From DATGKG01 sp963851325 (GTDB lineage: Bacteria; Desulfobacterota; Binatia; Binatales; Binataceae), in NCBI GenBank assembly GCA_963851325.1, contig CAWKOR010000001.1:3782001-3846000 (forward strand): a stretch of DNA of 64,000 nucleotides, given 5' to 3'. This document shows positions 34,504-42,957 of this stretch, piece by piece. Below the pieces are notes generated by a model, which did not search any database, was not told where the DNA came from, and saw only the letters and a list, made by a program, of their open reading frames with translations. The position numbers were made by a program, and so were the translations under genes. Each line of letters starts with the position of its first letter. Positions within the stretch are counted from its first letter, which is position 1.

Positions 34504-34737
34504 CTAGCCTTTCAAGCCGAGGAACTGTTTCAGCTTCTCGGCGTCGAACCCGAGCATCGCCTGGTTATCGACCTTGATGACCGGCGCCGCGCGATATCCC
34601 ATTGCGAGGAGTTCCTCGCGCGCCTTGTCATCTTCGGAAACGTTGCGCTCGGTATATTTTACGCCGTTGCGATCGAGGAAATCTTTGGCGTGATTGCAAG
34701 CGTTGCAGCCATGCATCGTATAGACCGTGACGTTCAT
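34504..34737 (-). CDS. Glutaredoxin-family protein
   Basis: 77 residues: MNVTVYTMHGCNACNHAKDFL with a C-x-x-C active site at C11-C14, then GVKYTERNVSEDDKAREELLAMGYRAAPVIKVD with the cis-proline (APVI) and a C-terminal GFDAEKLKQFLG. This looks like a NrdH/Uxx-star-type short glutaredoxin. Likely a cytosolic thiol-disulphide oxidoreductase. Its partner is unknown. Confidence 0.92.
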   Translation of the reverse strand: MNVTVYTMHGCNACNHAKDFLDRNGVKYTERNVSEDDKAREELLAMGYRAAPVIKVDNQAMLGFDAEKLKQFLGLKG

Positions 34738-34740
34738 GTA

Positions 34741-35015
34741 AGCGCATGACCTCCTGAACGACCGTTACAAAACCGAGTCTAGCACTCCCTACCACGCGAA
34801 GCGCCTGCGAGCCAGAGCCGCGAAACCGGGAAAATCGGGCCGCTCAATTATTAGACGTTGCCGAGGCCGGAATAGATCGGTCCGCGGATGAATATCTGCG
34901 GTGGATGCCGTCCGCGCGTGCGGACGCCTTGGGGCGCGCTTCTTTTTTCTCGGTCGGCCGCTAAAATAATCGGTTCGCGTTTCTGCTTACCTTTGAACCG
35001 GAGGTGCGATCCACG
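34741..35015. other. 275-nt intergenic region
   Basis: Divergent-promoter-like gap between the glutaredoxin and the methyltransferase genes. I see no terminator, tRNA or coding frame with a good start. There is no marked palindrome. Confidence 0.4.
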
Positions 35016-35798
35016 ATGAGCAAGCTGGATGATTCGCACGTTGCGGCAGCATGGAACAATGATGCGGCCGCCTGGGCCGCCGAGGTGCGCGCCGGGCGCG
35101 ATCGCTTCCGCGATTTTTTCACCATTCCACGCTTCCTGGAGTTCGTGCCCGATCTGACGGACCGCGCGGTCGTCGACCTGGGATGCGGCGAGGGGCGCAA
35201 TACCCGAACCTTCGCCGGCCGCGGTGCGCGCGTGACCGGAGTCGATGTCTCGGCGCAAATGATCGAGCTCGCGCGCCAGGAAGAGTCGCGCGCGCCGCTG
35301 GGAATTCGCTACGAGATCGACTCGTCGGCGGAATTGCGATCGTTCGCGGACCACAGCTTCGATGCCGCGGTTTCGACCATGGCGCTGATGGATACTCCAG
35401 ACTTTCCCGCGGTCGCGCGCGCCGCCTTCCGCATCATCCGACCGGGAGGCGGATTTTACTTCAGTGTGCTGCATCCCTGTTTCGCAACCCGCGATTCGAT
35501 GTGGGCGAAGGATCCCGATGGACGCGTGACGGGCCGCCTGGTGAGCAACTACTGGGATGAGAGTCCCTATATCGAGGAGTGGGGGTTCGGCGATGGACCT
35601 AAATTCACGATTCGCTACTTTCCTTATCGCCTCGAAGACTACGTCAACGGACTATGCGCCGCGGGATTTCGTATCGAGCGTTTCCACGAGCCGCGTCCCG
35701 ATGCCGCACTGGTCGAGGCGCATCCGGAACTGCCCTTCCTCGCGCAGATTCATCGTCACACCGCATTCGTGCTGTTCGTGGCGGCCCGAAAAAATTGA
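35016..35798 (+). CDS. SAM-dependent methyltransferase, class I
   Basis: 260 residues. VVDLGCGEGRNTRTFAGRGARVTGVDVSAQMIELARQEE contains motifs I and II; the C-terminal half has the PGGGFYFSVLHPCF and YFPYRLEDYVNGLCAAGF segments of small-molecule methyltransferases. ATG after GGAGG at 11 nt; a GTG lies 4 codons earlier. The 3' end is 3 nt from the convergent anti-sigma-like gene. Substrate unknown. Confidence 0.9.
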   Translation: MSKLDDSHVAAAWNNDAAAWAAEVRAGRDRFRDFFTIPRFLEFVPDLTDRAVVDLGCGEGRNTRTFAGRGARVTGVDVSAQMIELARQEESRAPLGIRYEIDSSAELRSFADHSFDAAVSTMALMDTPDFPAVARAAFRIIRPGGGFYFSVLHPCFATRDSMWAKDPDGRVTGRLVSNYWDESPYIEEWGFGDGPKFTIRYFPYRLEDYVNGLCAAGFRIERFHEPRPDAALVEAHPELPFLAQIHRHTAFVLFVAARKN

Positions 35799-35801
35799 GT
35801 G

Positions 35802-36563
35802 CTACTTCGCGCCGAGCAGATTGGCCAGGCGCGTGAGTTCCACGGGGTCAACATCGGATACCGCCCAGTAAGTCATTCCGGAGCGCGTCCAGTTCGCGAT
35901 GCGGTAGCCGTCGGCATTTGACCAACGCGGTTGCGGTAGCGCCGTGTCGCCCTCGCGCGTTGGCCATACGAACACATTGATGATGTGCGCATCACGCTGG
36001 TAGACCAGCGCCGAGACCGCCTTGCCGCCGGCATAGTCGAGACGCCCGCCCGTCAACTGGAAGCCCTCACTCGCGAGGTCATCCACCGGCGGCGAGTAGT
36101 CGAGCTTGCCGGTGAACCACGGCTTGACCGCATTGCGATCGCGAGAGGCGACGTCGGTAAGATGATTCGCCATCAGCGAGCGAACGTGGTCGGACACGAT
36201 TTCACTCTCGAGGTTGTGCGCGAGGTCGGCGCTGCGCGGCGCCCACGCATTCCACCCCACCACCACGAACAGCGCCAGCGACGCCGCGACCGCGAGCCCG
36301 CGCCATGGCACCATCCGCGGCGGGCGCGTTTGAGGGAACACCGGCGGCCGCGAGAGTTGCGCCTCGACCAGTCTTCGCAGGGCAGGAGGCGCGGAGTGTT
36401 TGGGTGGCTTGAGCAGCACCTCGCTCAGCGCGGAACGCGCGCCCGAGAGCGCGGCGCATCCGGCGCATTCTGCGAGATGGCGTTCGACTGCGGCACTGCG
36501 CGACGCATCGAGTTCGCCGTCATACCACGCATCGAGGAGGTCTCTGGTTTCGTCGCAGGTCAC
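35802..36563 (-). CDS. Zinc-finger anti-sigma-like membrane protein, no sigma partner
   Basis: 253 residues. An N-terminal anti-sigma zinc motif (VTCDETRDLLDAWYDGELD, then HLAECAGC: H-x3-C-x2-C), one transmembrane helix (PWRGLAVAASLALFVVVGW, about 100-118), and an extracytoplasmic domain that probably folds as a sensor (HIINVFVWPTREGD and following). Such proteins hold an ECF sigma factor inactive at the membrane. There is no sigma gene adjacent here. The start is a GTG whose G-T-G overlaps the stop of a tiny frame: a strong AAGGAG serves an ATG 14 nt upstream (MGRTA, stop). Confidence 0.75.
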   Translation of the reverse strand: MTCDETRDLLDAWYDGELDASRSAAVERHLAECAGCAALSGARSALSEVLLKPPKHSAPPALRRLVEAQLSRPPVFPQTRPPRMVPWRGLAVAASLALFVVVGWNAWAPRSADLAHNLESEIVSDHVRSLMANHLTDVASRDRNAVKPWFTGKLDYSPPVDDLASEGFQLTGGRLDYAGGKAVSALVYQRDAHIINVFVWPTREGDTALPQPRWSNADGYRIANWTRSGMTYWAVSDVDPVELTRLANLLGAK

Positions 36564-36627
36564 GCAGTTCGTCCCATCCGGCGATCTCCTTATAGGATAG
36601 ATCCTCGAATTCGCGAAGGACAATGAC

Positions 36628-38664
36628 TTGGCAGCCAGTGCGTGGAGACGCAATCCAGAGTCGATGAGAAGATCGACCATCGCTCCGATGCTCGCGTCAA
36701 CCGTCGCGGTTGCGATCGCGATGATCGCGATCGTCACCGCGTTCGCGCCCATCGCGCATGCCGAACTGCCTCCGCTGATTCCGCGCGAGGTGCTGCTCGG
36801 CAACCGCGAGCGCGCTCAGCCGTCGATCTCTCCCGACGGAAAGAAGCTCGGGTGGATCGCGCCCGACTCCAAAGGCGTGCTGCAAGTATGGGTGCAATCG
36901 ATCGCCGGGAATCATGCGCGAATCGTGACTGCGGATAGAAGCCGTGGCGTGCGTGACTACACCTGGGCCCAGAACTCACAAATGATCCTGTACGAGCAGG
37001 ATTCCGACGGCGATGAGAACTTCCATATCTTCGCCGTCGATCTCACCGACGGAAATGTCCGCGACCTCACGCCGTGGCAGGGTGTCCGCGCGGAATTCGT
37101 CGCGATCAAGCCAAACTTTCCCGACCGGATTCTGGGCGCGATGAACCTCCGCGATCGCAAGACGATGGATGTCTATCGCATCGATCTCAAAAACGGCGCG
37201 GTCGAGCTTGATACGACCAATCCGGGCGACATTGCGGGATGGCTTGCCGATGACAACATGGTGGTTCGCGCCGCCGCCATCGTCACCCCCGAAGGAGGAT
37301 CCGAAATCCGGGTCCGCGACTCAGCGCACGCGAAATGGCGCACCATCGTGAAGACCGGCGCCGGCGCGCTGAAGCAGGACGAGGTTGGGATACTCGACTT
37401 CAGCAAAGATGGAGGTTCGATCTTTCTTGAATCCTCGGTGGGCAGCAACACCAACCGGTTGGTGCGCCGCGAGCTTTCGACCGGAACCGTGACTGTCCTC
37501 GCGCAACGCGATGACAGCGATCTCGACGAAGTGCTGATAAATCCGACCCGCCACGTGATCGAGGCGGCCGCGTTCGCACCCGATCGCAAGCACTGGCAGG
37601 TTATCGATCATTCGGTGCAGGCGGACTTCGACGCTTTGGCCAAACTCGAAGACGGCGATTTCTCAATCGTATCGCGCGATCGTGCCGACGATACCTGGCT
37701 GGTGGTCTTCTACTCCGACCGTCATAGCGGGCGCTTCTACAAATGGGATCGGCTGACCCACAAGGCGACGTTGCTGTTCAGCGCCCAGCCGCGCCTCGAC
37801 GCCGCGACTCTCGCGCCAATGCAGCCCATCACCTTTCGCGCGCGCGACGGCATGCAAATCCACGGCTTCCTCACCTTGCCGGTCGGAGTTGAGCCGAAGA
37901 ACCTGCCGCTGGTCGAGTACGTTCATGGCGGACCATGGTCGCGTTTCGGCTGGGGGATGGATAGCAGGGCGCAGTGGTACGCGAATCGGGGCTACGCCGT
38001 GCTGCAAGTCAACTATCGCGGCTCGATCGGGTATGGAAAGAAGTATTTGCATGCGGGCGATCGTCAATGGGGCCTCGCGATGCAGGACGATCTCACCGAC
38101 AGCGTGAAGTGGGCGGTCGCGCAGGGAATCGCCGACCCAAAGCGGGTCGCGATTGACGGCGGGTCATACGGCGGCTATGCCGCACTCGCGGGCGCCGCCT
38201 TCACCCCGGACCTCTATCGATGCGCGGTTGACGTGTGCGGGCCCTCGGACCTGTTGGTCCTCATCAAAACTTTTCCCGCGTACTTCGGGATTCGCGGGCT
38301 CTGGCTCGCGCGCCTCGGCGATCCCGACAATCCCGCTGACAAGGCGCTCCTGACCAGGGCCTCGCCGATTTTTTCGGCCGACAAGATTCGCATCCCGATG
38401 CTGATCGGGCAGGGCGCGAACGATCCGCGCGTCATCCGCGCCGAATCGGAACAGATAGTAGATGCGATCGCGAAGAACCACGGACACGCGACCTACGTTT
38501 TGTATACCGACGAGGGTCATGGATTCGCGCGGCCGCCGAACCGGCTCGATTTCTCGGCGCGGGAAGAGAAGTTCCTCGCCGATCATCTTGGCGGCCGCTA
38601 CGAGCCGATGACCTCCGAGCGGATGCCGGGTTCCACGGCAATCGTGAAAGTCGTCGGCAACTGA
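36628..38664 (+). CDS. S9 family serine peptidase (prolyl oligopeptidase/acylaminoacyl peptidase type)
   Basis: 678 residues. A cleavable signal peptide (ending about AIAHAELPP) indicates export. The beta-propeller half (about 40-400) contains repeats such as LGWIAPDSKGVLQVWVQS. The alpha/beta hydrolase half holds the catalytic triad: S512 in GGSYGGYAA, D near 596 in GANDPRVI, H near 630 in DEGHGFA. GGPWSRFGWG is the oxyanion-side strand typical of S9. It cleaves short peptides. TTG start with AAGGA at 7 nt; ATG 36664 is the alternative. Divergent from the anti-sigma-like gene. Confidence 0.92.
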   Translation: MAASAWRRNPESMRRSTIAPMLASTVAVAIAMIAIVTAFAPIAHAELPPLIPREVLLGNRERAQPSISPDGKKLGWIAPDSKGVLQVWVQSIAGNHARIVTADRSRGVRDYTWAQNSQMILYEQDSDGDENFHIFAVDLTDGNVRDLTPWQGVRAEFVAIKPNFPDRILGAMNLRDRKTMDVYRIDLKNGAVELDTTNPGDIAGWLADDNMVVRAAAIVTPEGGSEIRVRDSAHAKWRTIVKTGAGALKQDEVGILDFSKDGGSIFLESSVGSNTNRLVRRELSTGTVTVLAQRDDSDLDEVLINPTRHVIEAAAFAPDRKHWQVIDHSVQADFDALAKLEDGDFSIVSRDRADDTWLVVFYSDRHSGRFYKWDRLTHKATLLFSAQPRLDAATLAPMQPITFRARDGMQIHGFLTLPVGVEPKNLPLVEYVHGGPWSRFGWGMDSRAQWYANRGYAVLQVNYRGSIGYGKKYLHAGDRQWGLAMQDDLTDSVKWAVAQGIADPKRVAIDGGSYGGYAALAGAAFTPDLYRCAVDVCGPSDLLVLIKTFPAYFGIRGLWLARLGDPDNPADKALLTRASPIFSADKIRIPMLIGQGANDPRVIRAESEQIVDAIAKNHGHATYVLYTDEGHGFARPPNRLDFSAREEKFLADHLGGRYEPMTSERMPGSTAIVKVVGN

Positions 38665-38713
38665 GCGTCCACGCCAAATCGCGCCCGCGATGTTCGAGGA
38701 TCGAGGCAGGTCC

Positions 38714-39055
38714 TCAGGTCGTCGTAACGCGATGTCCCGTTTTTGCCCTTGCATCGAACGGCCGGATCCGGATTTCGACGGTGCGGCCGAGCGCAGTGAG
38801 CCACACCGTGAGCCGGTCGATGGTCACGCTCTCCATCCGCCCACGCAGGACCTTGGATAATGTGGGTTGGTCGGTGCCGCAGCGCCGGGCGGCTTCCTTC
38901 TGGGTGAGCTTGCGCCGCTCGATGGTTTCGCCAATGGCGCTGATGAGCCGGCTCTTCGCGCTTAGTTCCGCCGCTTCGGCAGGCGTAAAGCCGATGTCAG
39001 CGAAAACATTGCCGCTACTTTTGTGAACGGGAATCGCAGGCCTTTTTGCGGTCAT
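38714..39055 (-). CDS. XRE-family antitoxin (HigA-like)
   Basis: 113 residues. Helix-turn-helix at about 35-90: RLISAIGETIERRKLTQKEAARRCGTDQPTLSKVLRGRME. Opening KRPAIPVHKSSGNVFADIGF is the short pre-HTH arm often seen in such antitoxins. It overlaps the end of the toxin-like gene by 4 nt (ATGA), in the toxin-first order typical of HigBA. Expected to bind and repress its own promoter. Confidence 0.88.
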   Translation of the reverse strand: MTAKRPAIPVHKSSGNVFADIGFTPAEAAELSAKSRLISAIGETIERRKLTQKEAARRCGTDQPTLSKVLRGRMESVTIDRLTVWLTALGRTVEIRIRPFDARAKTGHRVTTT

Positions 39056-39396
39056 TCTGCGTCCATCATATACGCTCGCTTCAGACGTGTTTCGATAAGT
39101 TCGGCATCGGGCTTCGGCAACCCGATCCCGAATTTCGATTTCTTCATGAAGACGTGCAGCACATAAATCGCCTTTTCCAGATTGAGAACGTATACCAACC
39201 GATAGGCATTCCTCTCGAAGCGCTCACGCAACTCGAACACCCCGGTCCCAAAATGTGTAAGGGGTTTCATGTCCAACGGAATTTCGCCGTCCTGCACTTG
39301 CCGCAGGCGATGACCGAAAGCGCCCTTCACAGGATGAGGAAGGTCCGAGATGTCATCCTTGCTGCTGCCGACCCACACAACGAGCCTGGGAAACAT
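39052..39396 (-). CDS. HigB/Gp49-like RelE-superfamily toxin
   Basis: 114 residues. Phage-derived Gp49/HigB-type fold: VVWVGSSKDDISDLPHPVKGAFGHRLRQVQDG, then MKPLTHFGTGVFELRERFERNAYRLVYVLNLEKAIYVLHVFMKKS. Family members are ribosome-dependent mRNA interferases. The F-[ER]-x-R and Y-V-L-H-V-F-x-K-K-S phrases are diagnostic. Gene order toxin then antitoxin with a 4-nt overlap. Confidence 0.88.
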   Translation of the reverse strand: MFPRLVVWVGSSKDDISDLPHPVKGAFGHRLRQVQDGEIPLDMKPLTHFGTGVFELRERFERNAYRLVYVLNLEKAIYVLHVFMKKSKFGIGLPKPDAELIETRLKRAYMMDAE

Positions 39397-39610
39397 TCCG
39401 GCCTTTTCCGGTTACGCCCAAGATGGCAGATTTACCATATTCATGCAATCGGTACCCTGATCCACTCTATACACATACAGTCATATCTGAAATACTAGAT
39501 GTCTTACCGCGGGAGGCGCGATTTTCCTGATGCCTCCGCCGCGTAGCGCCTTCTCTCTCCAACTCACCGATGCGATCGGCATGCGTGTCGGCTCATCATT
39601 CGGAGACGCT

Positions 39611-40417
39611 ATGCTCACATCAAACCCTTCGGAAAACTCCGCATCACCCAACCCTCCCGTCAGCGAGCGCAAGGCCGCGGCCAATCGCGCCAATGCCCAA
39701 CGCTCCACCGGTCCGCGCACCCCACAAGGAAAAACGCGTTCGAGCCTCAATGCGCTGCGTCACGGCATCCTCGCCAGGGCTGCCTTCAACCCGACCATCG
39801 ACGGCAAGGAGCGGCGCGCCGAGTTCGAGGAAATCGTCGCCGGACTCGCCCAGGAGTTTCAGCCCGCCACCGCGAGCGAGCACATGATGGTGCAGCAACT
39901 CGCCGGATGCTACTGGAAGCTCGCCAAGGTCTGGAACTTCGAGACCGAAGCCGCATGGCGTTCTTCGGTGGTGAACAATCTTGGCTTCGGCGAACTTGGC
40001 GCATTGGAAACCGCCGGTCTGGACGACGATCTCGACAAGGTGCTCGAGGACCAGGCCAAGGTGTTTCCCAAGGCCGGCCTGGGAAATGTGACGATTCCCA
40101 CCGGACCGTCGGTGGCCACCATCCTGCGCTATCAAGGCGCGATCAACTCGATGCTATTCCGATGCCTCAATTTCCTCGAGCGGCGGCGCAAGGAGCGGAT
40201 GAACTCCGACGAGGCCTGCGAGGAGCTGGATTACATAAACGAAGCCACCGCCGCGGCGGCATCGGAGCCAGAGCAGCTCACCGCCGCTGAGGAGCATAAA
40301 CGAACCCAAATAAATGAGGCGGATGCTGTGGTTTCTTCCGAGCAGAATCAGGAAAGCGAGAACGAGACATCCGAGATCGAGCCGGCTCCGGTAAGCCAAC
40401 GCGAAGAAACGGCGTAG
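39611..40417 (+). CDS. Conserved hypothetical (RANAQRSTGPRTP family)
   Basis: 268 residues. The N terminus has the widespread but uncharacterised signature RKAAANRANAQRSTGPRTPQ, followed by SSLNALRHGILAR. A helical middle part is rich in Ala/Glu/Arg, and a low-complexity acidic tail (EEHKRTQINEADAVVSSEQNQ) closes it. No signal peptide. Strong GGAG 5 nt before ATG; longer upstream frames are not supported. The RTGPRTP-LKHGL phrase recurs as multi-copy paralogues in several phyla, as far as I recall. Function unknown. Confidence 0.72.
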   Translation: MLTSNPSENSASPNPPVSERKAAANRANAQRSTGPRTPQGKTRSSLNALRHGILARAAFNPTIDGKERRAEFEEIVAGLAQEFQPATASEHMMVQQLAGCYWKLAKVWNFETEAAWRSSVVNNLGFGELGALETAGLDDDLDKVLEDQAKVFPKAGLGNVTIPTGPSVATILRYQGAINSMLFRCLNFLERRRKERMNSDEACEELDYINEATAAAASEPEQLTAAEEHKRTQINEADAVVSSEQNQESENETSEIEPAPVSQREETA

Positions 40418-40421
40418 ATCG

Positions 40422-40868
40422 TCAGATGGTGCCGGTCTGGCGCAGCGCTTCGTAGACCACGATCGACACCGCATTGGACAGATTGAGGCTTCGCACGCCT
40501 GATTCGAAAATCGGGATGGTGAAGGTGCGTTCCAGATGCTTCGCGATGAAGTCGCGCCCGAGTCCCTTGGTCTCGCTGCCGAACACCAGGAAGTCGCCCG
40601 GCTGATATTGCGCCTGCAAGTAGGATCGCGGGGTGCGCGCGGAGAAGAATTTCATCGCGGCCTCGGGGTGCGCGGCGACGAACTCGTCCCATCCCGGATA
40701 GGTCTGCAAATCCACCAGCGGCCAATAATCGAGGCCGGCGCGCTTGAGGTAGCGATCCTCCAGCGAGTAGCCGAGCGGACCGACCAGATGCAGGCGAACC
40801 CGCGTCGCCGCCGTGAGTCGCGCGATCGAGCCGGTGTTCTGCGGAATCTCGGGACGCACCAGGACCAC
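40422..40868 (-). CDS. trmL: tRNA (cytidine/uridine-34-2'-O)-methyltransferase TrmL-like (SPOUT)
   Basis: 148 residues. VLVRPEIPQNTGSIARL opens the protein (the typical EIPPNTGNI phrase). Knotted SPOUT motifs DFLVFGSETKGLG and RSLNLSNAVSIVVYEALRQTG follow at the C terminus. It 2'-O-methylates the wobble base of leucine tRNAs. A GTG start is chosen; the frame stays open through CAC-CTC-ATC upstream without a normal start. Convergent with the preceding gene (4-nt gap). Confidence 0.9.
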   Translation of the reverse strand: MVLVRPEIPQNTGSIARLTAATRVRLHLVGPLGYSLEDRYLKRAGLDYWPLVDLQTYPGWDEFVAAHPEAAMKFFSARTPRSYLQAQYQPGDFLVFGSETKGLGRDFIAKHLERTFTIPIFESGVRSLNLSNAVSIVVYEALRQTGTI

Positions 40869-40879
40869 GTGGAGGATGG

Positions 40880-40925
40880 GAGACCTAACCCCCTGACCCC
40901 CTTCCCCTGCTGGGAAGGGGGAAAA
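40880..40925. repeat. CCCTTCCCC-type hairpin repeat, copy 1
   Basis: CCCCCTTCCC-CTGCT-GGGAAGGGGG forms a 10-bp perfect stem at about 40897-40921 in the gap between trmL and the DUF1285 gene. Related copies lie at 41431-41467 and 41521-41550. Confidence 0.6.
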
Positions 40926-40938
40926 AGAGCGGCTGGAT

Positions 40939-41427
40939 TTAGTGATGAGCTTTGGAATCGTTGCCGCTCGCGATTTTCAGCGGATAACGCGCACCGCCAA
41001 TTTGTAGGAAAAACCTTCCAGAAGCATCGGACTCGAAGTTGCCGCTCAGATGATAATACGCGGGACGCAGGAATCTCGCGCGATGCTTGCCGCCCTTCAC
41101 CCGCGCATACAGCACGTTGTCGGCGCCCACTTCGAGCGTCGAGGGGTCCAGCGCCTCGTGGCTGTCGTCGTTGAGGATCAGGGTATAGCCGCGGTTGCCA
41201 TCGCCATCGACGGATCGAACCACGTAAGGGGTGTCCTCGACGGTGATGGGCGCGCGTTCCTCGGCGACCTGCAGGAAGTAGCTGCCGTCGGGGTTCTGCT
41301 TGATGCTCTGGGAGAACAGCAGCGCGATGCGCGGATTATCGATGCGCTCCTCGTCGCTGTACCAGTTGCCGTCGCGGCGGAAGGAGATCTTCCCCGACTC
41401 GACGGCATAAAATCCAGCGCGCGGCAT
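40939..41427 (-). CDS. DUF1285-like protein
   Basis: 162 residues. Reads as a beta-rich DUF1285 protein: ISFRRDGNWYSDEERIDNPRIALLFSQSI, PDGSYFLQVAEERAPITVEDTPYVV, ARFLRPAYYHLSGNF. Family members bind nothing known and are of unknown function. Unusual C terminus LKIASGNDSKAHH. No signal peptide. Flanked on both sides by GC-rich hairpin repeats. Confidence 0.8.
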   Translation of the reverse strand: MPRAGFYAVESGKISFRRDGNWYSDEERIDNPRIALLFSQSIKQNPDGSYFLQVAEERAPITVEDTPYVVRSVDGDGNRGYTLILNDDSHEALDPSTLEVGADNVLYARVKGGKHRARFLRPAYYHLSGNFESDASGRFFLQIGGARYPLKIASGNDSKAHH

Positions 41428-41430
41428 ACC

Positions 41431-41467
41431 TAGCCCCCAGCCCCTTCCCCTGAAGTGGAAGGGGAGG
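41431..41467. repeat. CCCTTCCCC-type hairpin repeat, copy 2
   Basis: CCCCTTCCCC-TGAAGT-GGAAGGGG, an 8- to 9-bp stem, sits in the gap before the DUF1285 gene start. Confidence 0.6.
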
Positions 41468-41520
41468 CGGAGAAGAAGGATGTCGACTCGCGTGCCATTG
41501 CTTTTCGATTGTCCCTCTGG

Positions 41521-41550
41521 TTCCCCTTCCCTGAAGCGGAAGGGGTCAGG
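41521..41550. repeat. CCCTTCCCC-type hairpin repeat, copy 3
   Basis: TTCCCCTTCC-CTGAAGC-GGAAGGGG, nearly the same as copy 2, is 4 nt from the 3' end of the dtd gene. Three copies in 670 nt suggest a short mobile palindromic element or local duplication. Confidence 0.6.
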
Positions 41551-41998
41551 TCTGCTGCCTCCGGCTATCTAAAATGATCGTCACCGGGCCATCGTTGATC
41601 AGCGATACCGCCATCATCGCGCCGAACTCGCCGGTCTCAACCTTAACACCCTCATTTCGGACGAGCGAGAGGAAGTGCTGATAGAGCCGATTAGCCTCGT
41701 CCGGAGGCGCCGCGCGGATGAACGATGGACGCCGATCCGAGTCGGTGTCCGCCAGCAGCGTGAATTGCGATATGACCAGCAACTCGCCGCCGACTTGCCG
41801 CAGCGCGAGGTTCATCTTGCCTTGGGCATCGGCAAAGATGCGCAGCGCGAGGATCTTGTCGGCCAGAAATGCGGCATCCTTCTCGGTGTCGTCCTTCGCT
41901 ACTCCAAGTAGGATGACGAACCCGCACCCGATCCTGCCGATGACCTGCTCGCCGACCCGCACCTCGGCCTGGGAAACCCGCTGCAGCACCGCCCGCAT
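41546..41998 (-). CDS. dtd: D-aminoacyl-tRNA deacylase
   Basis: 150 residues, full length. MRAVLQRVSQAEVRVGEQVIGRIG opening, the catalytic-side LLVISQFTLLADT, and the diagnostic NDGPVTIILDSR near the C terminus (cross-subunit Gly-cisPro). It hydrolyses D-aminoacyl-tRNAs. Stands alone on the minus strand, upstream of the divergent lgt gene by 88 nt. Confidence 0.96.
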   Translation of the reverse strand: MRAVLQRVSQAEVRVGEQVIGRIGCGFVILLGVAKDDTEKDAAFLADKILALRIFADAQGKMNLALRQVGGELLVISQFTLLADTDSDRRPSFIRAAPPDEANRLYQHFLSLVRNEGVKVETGEFGAMMAVSLINDGPVTIILDSRRQQT

Positions 41999-42086
41999 GC
42001 TTGCGCTCCTGTGACGACTGCGACTCCGGGGACGAAAATTACCATTCTGGTCTCGTGGCCCCGACGCGCTATTATAATGTCATTCG

Positions 42087-42950
42087 ATGATTCCGGTTCT
42101 CTTCAAGCTCGGTCCGATTACCGTCTACAGCTACGGCATGATGATGGCGTTGGGCTTCCTGGCTGCCGACTTCGTCATCGGCTCCGAATGCAAGCGGCGC
42201 GGGCTCAACACCGACTTCGCGTCCTCGCTGGTGGTATGGGCCGCGATCGCCGGCATCGCGTGTTCGCGGCTCTATTCGGTAATCGACAATTTCTCCTCCT
42301 ACATGCACGATCCGTGGTCGATCATCTTTTCGGGCTCCGGGTTCGTCTGGTACGGCGGCCTGATTGGAGGCCTGCTGTCGTCATACTTCGTCGCGCGACG
42401 ATACAAAATCAACTTTCTGACCGCCGCCGATATGGCCGGCCCCGCGCTGGTGATCGGCCAGGCACTGGGGCGCATCGGATGCCATCTGTCGGGCGACGGC
42501 GACTGGGGGATGCCGACCACGCTACCGTGGGGCGTGCAATATCCCAACGCGATCGTGGGGTGGAACGGCAACACGGTGCTGAAGCTCGACAGCCAGGATC
42601 ACCTGGTGTCCGGCTTCTATCCCGGGGTCCACGTGCATCCGACCCCGATCTACGAAGCGATCCTGTATACGCTGATCTTCTGGTTTCTGTGGTCGCGGCG
42701 AAAGGAAACCAAAGTGCCGGGGCAGTTGTTTTATCTATACATGATGCTGGCCGGCGCCGCGCGTTTCATGGTCGAGTTCCTGCGGGTCAATCCGCGCGTG
42801 TTCATGGGGCTTAGCGAGGCCCAGTTGATCGCAATTGCGATGATGGTCATCGGCACCAGCCTGTATCTGTACAGCGCACGGCGCGGGGCGGCCGACCAGA
42901 AGCCCTCCGAGGCGATTCCGAAATCGGATAAGCAGGCGGTCAGGGCATAG
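42087..42950 (+). CDS. lgt: Prolipoprotein diacylglyceryl transferase
   Basis: 287 residues, membrane protein with about seven helices. Motifs: ITVYSYGMMMALGFLAADF at the start, GRIGCHLSGDGDWG (the conserved Lgt loop), HVHPTPIYEAILY. Transfers diacylglycerol to the lipobox cysteine of lipoproteins, which matches the many lipoprotein genes in the window. It is followed 7 nt later by the TlpA-like gene, and the two probably form an envelope operon together with the protease gene. Confidence 0.95.
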   Translation: MIPVLFKLGPITVYSYGMMMALGFLAADFVIGSECKRRGLNTDFASSLVVWAAIAGIACSRLYSVIDNFSSYMHDPWSIIFSGSGFVWYGGLIGGLLSSYFVARRYKINFLTAADMAGPALVIGQALGRIGCHLSGDGDWGMPTTLPWGVQYPNAIVGWNGNTVLKLDSQDHLVSGFYPGVHVHPTPIYEAILYTLIFWFLWSRRKETKVPGQLFYLYMMLAGAARFMVEFLRVNPRVFMGLSEAQLIAIAMMVIGTSLYLYSARRGAADQKPSEAIPKSDKQAVRA

Positions 42951-42957
42951 GGGCGCA

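Noticed and set aside
40897..40925. A terminator after trmL
   Set aside because: The hairpin is strong but no T-run follows on the relevant strand, and related hairpins elsewhere mark it as a repeat element.
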